From assembly GCA_027886185.1 (NCBI GenBank), contig WOAB01000506.1, forward strand, positions 2,480,001-2,544,000: 64,000 bases of DNA, read 5' to 3'. Position 1 is the first letter of the stretch; the number at the start of each line of letters is the position of its first letter. Below, piece by piece: positions 1-10,084 of the stretch. The position numbers and the translations under genes are program-made. The DNA comes from Rheum nobile. Lineage: Eukaryota; Streptophyta; Magnoliopsida; Caryophyllales; Polygonaceae. The notes beneath the pieces are model-generated. The model searched no databases. It saw only the letters and a program-made list of their open reading frames with translations, and was not told where the DNA came from.

Positions 1-74
1 CCGGTCTACTGAAACGGTTTTTAAAAATTCAATTTAAATCATAATTTTAATAAAAAATAAATTTGAACTCATCT

Positions 75-136
75 TGGGCGGCACCTAGTGCAGCCCAAGA
101 AAATCGGGTTTTCTGGGTTGCACTAGGTGCCGCCCA
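75..136. repeat. 23-bp inverted repeat with near-palindromic arms
   Basis: The arms are 75-97 and 114-136 with a 16-base loop, and they match at 22 of 23 positions. Each arm is itself nearly palindromic around a CCTAGT/ACTAGG core. The structure lies in the left part of the outer Gypsy-type LTR. Its function is unknown. It could form a strong hairpin in RNA or a cruciform in DNA. Confidence 0.75.
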
Positions 137-428
137 GATAGAGTGCGAGGTTAAAAAAAAGGAGTGCGCGGTTTTTCGGCCTATTTAAGAATTCTAAGTA
201 AGAATCTTACCTTACAATTAAGGATGGATGCTAGTGTAATACCCCTCATTTTTAGTAAGGGCATTTTTTTAATTTTCCAAACACTCGTACTGAAGTCGAA
301 TTAATTTCAGAGAAGTTCAGACATTCTGTTAAATGCTTGATCTCTGTAATAATTCCCTGAGTGGAATAAAATACATTCGACGTATTTTCGGGGCTTAGAA
401 TATTCATTCGAGTACGAATATATTTAAC

Positions 429-658
429 CCGTTGTCATAGCAGTGAGAGCAGACAACCTTCTTCATGTCATTGTGAACCATGACCGAACCTTTAGTGCCT
501 TTGCTTCGAGACCATATCTTCTTCATGGCTTGAATGATGAGAGCCACATCTACATCACCTTCTTGAGAGTCTCTATCCAAGGCATTTCCTGACGACATCT
601 TTCCTGCAGAATCTGTAACTAAAACAAACAATCTAGAGCATCAGGCTCTGATACCAAT
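429..658 (-). pseudogene. Truncated gag start plus primer binding site of a second Copia unit
   Basis: This segment repeats 6328-6557 almost exactly, with one visible substitution near 537 that changes Thr to Ile in the predicted peptide. It holds a primer binding site (644-656) and the start of the short gag. Homology stops at 429, in the middle of the CCHC zinc knuckle after CSHCYDNG, where it joins the flanking solo LTR. It shows that a neighbouring unit carried the same capsid-less gag as the complete element. Confidence 0.85.
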
Positions 659-1572
659 TGTTGGATCGTTAGAGTTACGTCTGAGGGAACAAAGGCTTTG
701 TTCCCACAGAAGTTGCAGCGGAATAATATAGCAAGAAAGATAACGAACGAACTCACGATATATAGTGGAAACCCTGATTAGCAAAACTAGCTTCTCAAGG
801 AAAAACCACTACCTTCAAGCTTCCGCTTGAGAGGATTTTGAAGCGTGTACTTGTCTTATTGATATCTTGCTTGATTACACTTGTATCCTGGACTTCGACA
901 TCTAAACATCCAGCTAGACTCGAAACCTCTTCTACAACGATGAATCAAACTCAACCCTCAAAGACTTACACACACCTCACTCTCTTTCTCTTTCTTCTTT
1001 TCGTTCTCTCTGTTTTCCGTCGTCGTGGTTACATAGAAATGAATCCACACCTCTATTAAATACAACTCGTCAAACCCTAAATGTAACAAGATAAGATTTA
1101 TTCAAATATGGTAACACGAAGATATGTTTTGCTGGAGGAATAATATCCCAAGCCGTATATATTAATAAAAGGAAAGGATTCCCTTAAATTAATATAAACG
1201 GATGAGATAAAATTCTTCTCTCTCCAATCCGCTTATCTAAGGAAAGAATCCCTAAGATAAGGAATCGAGCTTCTCTCTCCATATCTCCTCCAACGGCTAG
1301 ATCCTTCCAGCCGATTTCTTCAATCCTTGACCGCGTGTGCGCCTTGATTTGTTTCCATAAAGAACACGCTGGATTTCTTCCTTCCATTCGCAGCTTCGAT
1401 CTTGTTCGTCACTGTTGGTCCTTCAGAGGTAACAAAGAACAAGAACAGAGCTTTGTTCCCTCTTCAATCCTTTGCTGCGAAGGTTTCCTGAGACAACTGT
1501 CTTTGTTCCTGAAACACTTAGTACCCAGATTAGTTGAATGTTTGTCACTATCAAAACCTAAGGAATCCAACA
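659..1572 (-). repeat. 3' LTR of the Copia element
   Basis: This 914-bp LTR starts TGTTGGATCG and ends GGAATCCAACA on the plus strand. It is a direct repeat of 6558-7471 with about three substitutions seen by eye. On the minus strand it follows the polypurine tract at 1573-1586. Confidence 0.95.
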
Positions 1573-2831
1573 CATTCCCCCTTTTTGATGGTGACAAACA
1601 TCCTTGACAATAAATCATCTACCTCCGAGATAAAGACGGTTGTATGGGGAAGGGTCTCCACACAAGACCATAATAGTTCCCCCTCAATGCAGCAACATAT
1701 GAAACCATGTGATGTTCCCCCTCAACCAAGGCTACCTGTTATTTTCCCCCTTTTGGCATCATCAAAAACATAGCGAAGAGTTAGAGATGAAGGATCACAG
1801 CCAGATGAACATTATTCCCAATCGCATTAGATTGAAACGCACGAACACGGACATCATGTTAAGACAACAACAAGATATGCAGGGATACCATTTATGATCA
1901 ACATGCCAGTAAATGTTCACACACGAATCAGAGACAAGGAAGTTCGAAAAGGAGAGGGATAGATATGCTAGGGAACAAAAGAGGTATTGGTTAGTCAGAG
2001 AAATATGAATTAAGTACCACTGAGGCCAGCAATAGATCTGAAGTATGACTAGCAATGGAGTTCATCTTTTGTTCCCACTCAAAGCTTGTGCTTCCTTATT
2101 GTCATCAGCATCCATCATAGGCTCAGCTAATAGAGGAGAGAATCTTTGGTTTCTTCTTTTCCCTTCTTTGTGTATCTTGTGATGTTCCGGGGGTTTTTTT
2201 TTTTATATCATAATCTTCAGCTTGCCTTCTTTTACCAGGGATTCATTCGGAGCCCACTACTTCTCACGTGCAACATCAGCTTTTAAGCACGAACCCTCCT
2301 TAGGCAGTTGTAAGCCAGCATCACATGTCATACCTGTCGAATCCTATCCGCAGACCATAGTGGCAACAATTCGTATTCCCGACTTTCCGAAAAAGTAGAA
2401 GAGTGTGATGCGGGGGTAATGTTACCAGAGAGGGTCCAAAGAACATCACACAAAACATATATGAGAATTTTTCAATAATGTGTAATCATGAATGAGAGAC
2501 TCCCAGATGTGAATGATTAGAAGGGCTCATAGGGAGCATCAAACATGATGGCTAAGGTAAGCTGTAGAGTCAACAATCATTTGGGCTTATAATGAGGGAT
2601 CAATGCATCAAGTTGACTCTTTTGGGCCGAAGGAAATCTGACTCGTGTATTAGCAAGATAGCATAGAGAGCATACATGAAATGTGCACATAAGTGAAGTA
2701 TTAACATGAGTCTAAGCAAGTCAATCAACTAATGATCAAGAGAAGCAATGCAGACCAAGACATGATGATTCACCTTTCACACTTTACCATGTAATTTAGC
2801 CAATCATCGAGGAAACATAACATGTAGACAG
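1573..2831 (-). other. Non-coding 3' region and polypurine tracts of the Copia element
   Basis: The polypurine tract next to the LTR reads AAAAAGGGGGAATG on the minus strand (1573-1586). Three further G5-type purine tracts lie near 1680, 1715 and 1745. The last, in a GATGATGCCAAAAGGGGGA context, is typical of SIRE-like elements. The remaining sequence to the RNase H stop codon shows no credible coding region. An envelope-like ORF, found in some SIRE elements, is not seen. Confidence 0.7.
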
Positions 2832-5800
2832 TTAGTTTAGAGAGATCGTACCTAGTTCCATACGGAACTGTTCGAATGGTTCCATGTTTAGTGCCTTGGT
2901 GAAGATGTCGGCGATTTGATCCTTAGTTCCACAGAAATCCATTGTCACCAACCCTTTCTCCACACAGTCACGCAAGAAGTGATGTCTTATCTCAATGTGC
3001 TTGGTATGTGAGTGTTGTACCGGATTCTTGGAGATGTTTATGGCACTTGTATTGTCACAGAGAATGGGAATGGAGTTAAAGAGAATACCGTAGTCGCTGA
3101 GTTGTTGTTTGAGCCATAGGAGTTGAGTGCAACAAGCAGCAGCGGCTATGTATTCAGCTTCTGCAGTGGAGAGAGCCACGGAGTTCTGCTTCTTTGACCC
3201 CCAAGAGACCAGACACGGCCCAAGGAACTGAGCCATTCCAGAGGTAGATTTTCTGTCCACTTTGTTCCCTGCAAAGTTAGCATCTGTGTATCCGACAAGA
3301 TCAAGGCTTCCTCCCCTTGGATACCACAGACAAAGATCATCTGTTCCTTTCAAATATCTCAGGATCCTCTTTACTGCTTTGAGATGTGTCTCTTTGGGAT
3401 CGGCCTGAAAACGAGCACAAAGACATACACTATACATAATATCAGGCCTACTGGCAGTGAGATATAGAAGCGAACCTATTATTCCTCGGTAGAGAGATGG
3501 ATCAATTCATTGCTCATGTTCGTCTTTTCCCATTGGATTGTTTGGAGATATGGGAGTGGTGAAGGGTTTCGCTTCATTCATACCAAATTTTTTGACGCAC
3601 TCCCTAAGATACTTCTGTTGGTGTACTTTGGTTCCCTCATCTCCCTGAGAGACTTGCAGACCTATGAAGAACTTGAGTTCTCCAACCATGCTCATCTCGA
3701 ATTCACTGGCCATCAGCTTAGAGAATTTTTGAACCAGTTTATCATCAGTGGATCCAAAGATGATATCATCCACATAGACTTGGACCACCAGAATATGCTT
3801 CCCTTCCTTCAGAAGGAACAGAGTCTTATCGACCTTTCCTCAAACGTATCTGTGTGTCAGAAGGAACTGTGAGAGCCTTTCATACCAGGCCCTCGGGGCT
3901 TGCTTGAGACCATACAGAGCTTTGTCTAGAATGTAGACATGGTCAGGTTGAGTGGTGTCCTCAAAGTCGGGTGTTTGCTCCACGTAGACTTCCTACTTAA
4001 GAACTCCATTCAAGAAGGCAGTCTTGACATCCATCTGTTGCAGCTTGAACCCATGGAAAGAAGAATACGCAATTAGTAGTCTTATTGCTTCTAACCTGGC
4101 AACAGGAGAAAAGGTCTCATCATAGTCGATGTCTTCCTGCTGGTTGTAACCTTTCACCACCAGCCTAGCTTTGTTCCTTGTGACCTGACCTTGATCATCC
4201 AACTTGTTTCTGAACACCCACTTGGTTCCAATCACTGTTATGTTCCTTGGACGAGGAACTAGCCGCCAGACCTTGTTTCTTTCGAACTGGTGAAGTTCCT
4301 CTTGCATGGCGTTTATCCAGTCAGGATCCTTCAATGCTTCTCCCACAGTTTTGGGTTCTTGCAAAGAGAGAAAAGCATTGAAAGCACAGAAATTTTATAG
4401 GGAGGAATGAGTGCTCTGAGGTGCTCCCTTTCTATAGTCAGTGACGATTAGCTTGACTGGATGAGCCCACTTTTGCTGGTAGTTGGAAACTTGTAGATTG
4501 TTGATGTCGAATTCCTCTGAATCAGCGTTCCCAGCACTTAAGCCTTCACCTCCTGTGCCATTAGCATTAGGATTGACATCCCTCGTTCCTTCAGCAGAAG
4601 GGCAGTCCTCAGAGGGCTCCGCTGTGCCGTGACTTGGGCTTTGTTCCCCCTGAGGTGCCTGAGATACATCAGGGGTGTAAGCATTTTCTTCATTGCCCCC
4701 TGAGTTGACGGAATTGGGAGTTCTTGGTGTAGAGGGATCATTTTGAGTTTCTTGATCTTCAGAGGTCCCACCGCAGACATTGCTATCTACAAGCTGAAAG
4801 AAATCATCTTCGGAAAGCTCGATGTTGCCTGATAGTTCCTGCACATTGTTACCAGCCATAACAGTTTCATCAAATACAACATGAACGCTTTCCTCTACCC
4901 TTCTGGTTCTCTTGTTGAAGACTTTGTAGGCCTTGCTTTGCTGTGAATATCCTACAAAAGTTCCTTCATCACTTCTGAGATCAAACTTCCCAAGAGAATA
5001 TTTCCCGTTGTTGTGGACGAAGCACTTGCAACCAAATGTGCGCAAATGAGACACATTAGGTTTCCTTCCCTTCAGAAGCTCATAGGCAGTTTTGTTCATA
5101 AGAGGACGGATGGTTGCTCTGTTCAGAACGTAGCACGCAGCATTTAAGGCTTCGGCCCAAAAACTCCTTGGAAGACCACTTGAGATGAGGAGAGTACGCA
5201 TTATGTCTTCCAGAGTTCTGTTCTTCCTTTCCACAACACCGTTTTGCTGTGGGGTCCTGGGAGCAGAGAAGTTGTGGTTGATACCTCTGTTCCTACAGAG
5301 GGATAGGAACTGAGAATTCTCGAATTCAGTTCCATGATCGGTGCGAATAGACCCCAAGGAATGACCAGTGCTTCTCTCAGTTGCCTTAAGCCAGGACTCA
5401 AACTCAGTGAACACTTCATCCTTTATTGAGATGAAAATCGTCCATGTGTACTTGGAATAGTCATCAACAATAACAAAGACATATGCATTCCCCCCACGGC
5501 TCTTTGTGCGCATAGGCCCACAAAGATCCATGTGGACTAATTCCAGAGGACGTGTTGTACTTACATCCCTTTTGGACTTGAAGGAAGACCTCACTTGTTT
5601 TCCTTTAATGCATGCGTCGCACACGTCACTTCTCATTGCTTCAACCTTGGGAAGACCATTCACCAACTCTTGTCTATGAAGTTTGGATAGGAGTTGAAGG
5701 CTAGCATGTCCAAAGCGTTTGTGCCACAAGTCTGTCATCTCAGCAATAGACGACAGACATAGGTCCTTGTCAGGGATGAAAGTAGGGTCGACCTTATAGA

Positions 5801-6530
5801 CATTGTTGTCGCAGATCCCTTTGAGTAAGATTTTCCTTGTACTTAGACACTCAACATGACACTCATCAGTGGTAAAGACTACCCTATTTTTTCTGTTTTG
5901 ACATAGTTGAGCCACACTAAACAGATCAAACTTGAGATTATTCACTAGATTCACATTATTCACAGTGATGTGTTTAGAGAGTCTTACCATACCGATACCA
6001 CAAACCTCACCCTTACTCTTGTTTACAAAAGTTATCGATGCCCCTGAGGCTGGCAGAAGAGAAGTGAACCAGTCAATGTTCCCTGTCATGTGACTTGAAC
6101 ATGCACTGTCAAGGTGCCAAGAGCCTTTCCTTGCTTCCTCCTCGGATTTATGAGAACCACCTTCTGATACGTTGTGACCTTTTGAGCTCATCAAGCAGAT
6201 ATCCTTTGAGAGAGGAGATGCTTCATCATCTGAGCTGCAGTCACTCCACTTCACAATCCTCGTTTGTTCCTTGTTGAGGACATGAGAAGAACCTGCCGCT
6301 TTGTTGAGGCATTTTTTTGCGAAGTGTCCGTTGTCATAGCAGTGAGAGCAGACAACCTTCTTCATGTCATTGTGAACCATGACCGAACCTTTAGTGCCTT
6401 TGCTTCGAGACCATATCTTCTTCATGGCTTGAGTGATGAGAGCCACATCTACATCACCTTCTTGAGAGTCTCTATCCAAGGCATTTCCTGACGACATCTT
6501 TCCTGCAGAATCTGTAACTAAAACAAACAA
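2832..6530 (-). pseudogene. Copia gag-pol polyprotein with four in-frame stops and no capsid domain
   Basis: The polyprotein would process and integrate element cDNA. From the start: CCHC knuckle at residues 61-74, protease motif DSA (usually DSG) at 141-143, integrase zinc-binding H270, H275, C304, C307, and integrase core D335, D398, E434 with the D35E spacing of Copia. Reverse transcriptase follows (YVDD at about 3776-3765) and then RNase H, ending with the stop at 2832. The capsid (UBN2-type) domain expected before the knuckle is absent: only about 60 residues precede it. Stops interrupt a single continuous frame at 4395-4397, 3993-3995, 3840-3842 and 3507-3509, with no frameshift. The element cannot make a full Gag-Pol. 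Because its LTRs are nearly identical, it was probably already defective when it inserted and was moved by proteins supplied in trans. Confidence 0.9.
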
Positions 6531-6542
6531 TCTAGAGCATCA

Positions 6543-6555
6543 GGCTCTGATACCA
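6543..6555 (-). other. Primer binding site (initiator tRNA-Met) of the Copia element
   Basis: The minus strand reads TGGTATCAGAGCC two bases after the 5' LTR. It is complementary to the 3' end of plant initiator tRNA-Met. The same site is repeated at 644-656 in the partial second unit. Confidence 0.9.
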
Positions 6556-6557
6556 AT

Positions 6558-7471
6558 TGTTGGATCGTTAGAGTTACGTCTGAGGGAACAAAGGCTTTGT
6601 TCCCACAGAAGTTGCAGCGGAATAATATAGCAAGAAAGATAACGAACGAACTCACGATATATAGTGGAAACCCTGATTAGCAAAACTAGCTTCTCAAGGA
6701 AAAACCACTACCTTCAAGCTTCCGCTTGAGAGGATTTTGAAGCGTGTACTTGTCTTATTGATATCTTGCTTGATTACACTTGTATCCTGGACTTCGACAT
6801 CTAAACACCCAGCTAGACTCGAAACCTCTTCTACAACGATGAATCAAACTCAACCCTCAAAGACTTACACACACCTCACTCTCTTTCTCTTTCTTCTTTT
6901 CGTTCTCTCTGTTTTCCGTCGTCGTGGTTACATAGAAATGAATCCACACCTCTATTAAATACAACTCGTCAAACCCTAAATGTAACAAGATAAGATTTAT
7001 TCAAATATGGTAACACGAAGATATGTTTTGCTGGAGGAATAATATCCCAAGCCGTATATATTAATAAAAGGAAAGGATTCCCTTAAATTAATATAAACGG
7101 ATGAGATAAAATTCTTCTCTCTCCAATCCGCTTATCTAAGGAAAGAATCCCTAAGATAAGGAATCGAGCTTCTCTCTCCATATCTCCTCCAACGGCTAGA
7201 TCCTTCCAGCCGATTTCTTCAATCCTTGACCGCGTGTGCGCCTTGATTTGTTTCCATAAAGAACACGCTGGATTTCTTCCTTCCATTCGCAGCTTCGATC
7301 TTGTTCGTCACTGTTGTTCCTTCAGAGGTAACAAAGAACAAGAACAGAGCTTTGTTCCCTCTTCAATCCTTTGCTGCGAAGGTTCCCTGAGACAACTGTC
7401 TTTGTTCCTGAAACACTTAGTACCCAGATTAGTTGAATGTTTGTCACTATCAAAACCTAAGGAATCCAACA
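6558..7471 (-). repeat. 5' LTR of the Copia element
   Basis: This 914-bp LTR is the partner of 659-1572. Differences noticed include a C/T near 6808 and single changes in the last 160 bases. It joins solo-LTR sequence at 7472. Confidence 0.95.
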
Positions 7472-7789
7472 CTTGGGCTTTGTGATCTCGATTGGGATTT
7501 CCGTTCTTTCGATTCCGTTCGTCTTTCCTTAGATTCGTATATTTTATTATCGATTCTAACTTAGGGTTCGTTATGGGTCATTTCGTAGGAATCCATAATC
7601 CGAGTCTGTCCTCGTTTCGGACCCGGAAACCCGTTGTCTTTGAGCTTCGTCTAATCAAAGGCAAGTGGCGGTTCGCTCTTGCTTATCATTCCATATTTCC
7701 ATTAATTATCAATTGTTTAATTGTTAATTAAATTGGAATGAACTATTGTTTATTTTGGGAACAGATTTGATAAATGATACGATTTAAAA

Positions 7790-7910
7790 AGGAATATTAT
7801 AATAGGTTGTATATACTGCTAGAAACAACGCTATTATATATATATATATGATTGAAATACAGATATTATAATAGGTTGTATATATTGCTAGAAACAACGC
7901 TATTATATCT
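7790..7910. repeat. Short tandem duplication inside the solo LTR
   Basis: A unit of about 46 bp containing AATAGGTTGTATATA and GCTAGAAACAACGC occurs at about 7794-7839 and again at about 7863-7908, a 69-bp period. An AT microsatellite lies between the copies. Confidence 0.8.
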
Positions 7911-9108
7911 GTTATTTGCCTCGATGGCATTGATGTGGACTATTGTGTGTTCAACTGCTTAGTTAGAACGAGTATTCGTAGGAACGATGTGTACCTTGCG
8001 AGGTCTAGTGGCTTATTTATAACTGGTGCTAGGATGATTATTTCCCCAGTACCTTCGGTCATGACCTTACCCTTACTCAGGGTATGTGCACACAGTTGGT
8101 GTCGCCATTAGGGATTTATTCCCGACTATATATCTCTATATCCTGAAGGATGAGATGATTATTCTAAAAACCTATAACGTAAATGTGTGTTTTGGAATTA
8201 AACAAGATAAGTGCATTTGTGCACATAATTAATATACCCTCAAGCGAGTAGTGCAGCTAGGAAGTAGTGCGGCTAGGAAAACTCGTCTAGACTTTGGTCA
8301 GAGTAAAGTTCTCTTTCCAATCTGAATTCGCATTGTGTAGTGAGGTTGGTCGTGAATCGAAACACCAAGTCATTTTAAACGATTGTGTGCAATTATAATG
8401 TTCCCAAACATTGTCATACTTTCCCGTAAGACTCAATCTCTTGGAGTCTTCTCTTCATATATTTTCCTTGAGACTCAATTCCTTTGGAGTCTTCTTTTCA
8501 ATGCATATCTAAATAATAAATCATTCCGTGAAAGTACCGGGTTATATATCGTTCCTTCGGTTGTTATTCGAGGGACAATGATAGTAAACGGTTACGATCA
8601 CTAGAACCATCTGTTTTCACCCTTGCATAGTCTTTCATTAGACTAACCAACCGGGTTTTATTCCTTGCATGGTTGGCTGGTGTCATCCGTCCCTTACGGC
8701 ACATCAGTGGTTGGTTCCCGCAGACCTGAAGTAACCAATTGAAGAAGAGACTTGCAGTTGCAGATTTAAGTGCCTGTCTTTCAAGGTCGTTAGACATTAC
8801 TTTAATGTATATTTTTATAACCTAGTCATGTGATAGGTTTATTCTTAAAAGTCTTCCGCTGTGTAATTTATAAGTTTTCCGCTGTATTAACTTTGTTATA
8901 AAAACACTTCTCTCGTTTGATGAGAGATCGTTTAATAAAAAGGATTGAGTTTCTTATCCAAATGTCTTCTGTTGTTCAATCTTTCATTTAATATATACGT
9001 ATTTGAGTTTAATTGTTCCGATTAAAGCCTGGGGTGACTTTGGACGGTAATGTCTGAGGTCACTGGCGTGTGGCATTTCCAACAATAAGTTGGGGGTGTT
9101 ACAGCTAG

Positions 9109-10084
9109 AGCTTGAAACAAATAAAACTTCTTGGTGGCATCATGATCCATGGAGACATGAAGAGAGGAGGATGGTAGTCATGGAGGAGGGTGATGGCCAT
9201 AGTGGCCGTGAGGTGGATAGAGGTGGCTATATAGGTGGTCGGTTGAAGAAGGAGAAAGAAAGATGGTGGTGGCCGGCCAAACCAACAAGAGGAGGGAGGT
9301 GGCCGGTCATGGTAGTTGGCTAAGATGGATGAGCATGGTGTGTGTGGGGGAGGAGGAGTTGTAGCCGGCCCAACCAAAACCAAAGAAAGGAGGGTGGTAA
9401 GCTATATTTATAAGGGCTAAGGAAAATTCTAGATTTGTTAAAAGATTAACATGTTTAATTAGAAGCTTCTAGGTTTAGGAAGAATAAACATGGGGCTTAT
9501 GGACAATATCATTATGGAGGTAGAAGTTGGCCGGCCCTTTGAAGTTTTTTAGGAGAAAAAATGTTTCTAGTCCCTTTTAAGGGATAACCATGGAAAATGA
9601 TAAAAGATAAAGATTAACCCCTCTAATTTGTCTTTTTGTAGTAGTTATTATTTTAATCATAATATATATATATATATATTTATAATCGGAATACTCTATT
9701 GATTATTTGGAAAATTCCAATACCGATACTAATCTGTATCACTCGTCGACTTCCATACTACAACTAGTAGTAAGAAAATATCTTAAAATGTTTATTTCTA
9801 TCCCAAAATAAAATATTAATACATACCTCAAAATGATATTTCAAAAATATCAAAACCTATTTATATATACCCATTGATACATACAAGATAATCCTAAACG
9901 AAACTTAGCACTCGAGACAATCTTATACCGCTATTCAGCACAGCGGCAAAAACCCAAATTTCCAAATCATAAAATCCATTATAATTATAATAAACATAAA
10001 ATATATCAACTCCTCCAAAATTAATTAAGACGTCAAAATCCAAAATAATCCCAAATTTGTTTTCTAAAAACCTCAGGTATTACA
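9109..10084 (-). other. Continuation of the outer Gypsy-type LTR
   Basis: There is no gene here. The first 300 bases are G-rich on the plus strand, with GCCGGCC-type motifs and low-complexity reading frames on both strands. The rest is AT-rich with an AT microsatellite near 9662-9680. I read it as LTR sequence of the outer element. Confidence 0.45.

Larger units (their letters stand above)
429..7471 (-). mobile_element. Copia LTR retrotransposon (SIRE-like?) with a partial second unit attached
   Basis: In transcription order on the minus strand it has 5' LTR 6558-7471, primer binding site 6543-6555, gag-pol 6530-2832, a non-coding 3' part, polypurine tract 1573-1586 and 3' LTR 659-1572. Beyond the 3' LTR a second primer binding site and the first part of gag follow (429-658), so two units once shared an LTR. 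The order protease-integrase-RT-RNase H identifies Copia. The RNase H region and the polypurine motif with a CCAAAAGGGGGA-type tract resemble the SIRE lineage (inference). The two 914-bp LTRs differ at about three positions by eye, so the insertion is recent. No target duplication is found because the left end is truncated inside gag. Confidence 0.9.
235..9103 (+). mobile_element. Solo LTR of a Gypsy-type element, interrupted by a Copia insertion
   Basis: The left end at 235 reads TGTAATACCCC and the right end at 9103 reads GGGGGTGTTACA, which are matching inverted ends. The 5 bases before (230-234) and after (9104-9108) are both GCTAG, a perfect target-site duplication. No Gypsy gag or pol lies between them, so this is a solo LTR left by LTR-LTR recombination. 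It is split by the Copia element: LTR sequence is at 235-428 and 7472-9103, about 1.8 kb in total, a usual size for a Tekay-like LTR. Lineage and plus-strand orientation are inferred. Confidence 0.75.
1..10084 (-). mobile_element. Partial Gypsy-type LTR on the minus strand, outermost layer of a nest
   Basis: At 10084, read on the minus strand, the sequence starts TGTAATACCTGAGG. It is preceded by a purine-rich tract (AAGAAAAAGGGAGAATG) that looks like a polypurine tract. This is the usual junction of a polypurine tract with a 3' LTR in Tekay/Retand-type Gypsy elements. The LTR continues leftwards through 9109 and, after the nested insertion, through 229 to the window edge. Its other end is not visible. 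No Gypsy coding sequence is recognisable upstream of it at 10085-13400. The assignment rests on end structure and general LTR appearance only. Confidence 0.45.

Noticed and set aside
838..1607. Short frames inside the Copia LTR, repeated at 6737-7485
   Set aside because: Both sets lie in LTRs and have no similarity to proteins.
9090..9383. Frames of 77-92 codons on both strands
   Set aside because: Low-complexity LTR sequence, Trp/Arg/Gly-rich on one strand and Pro/Thr/His-rich on the other.
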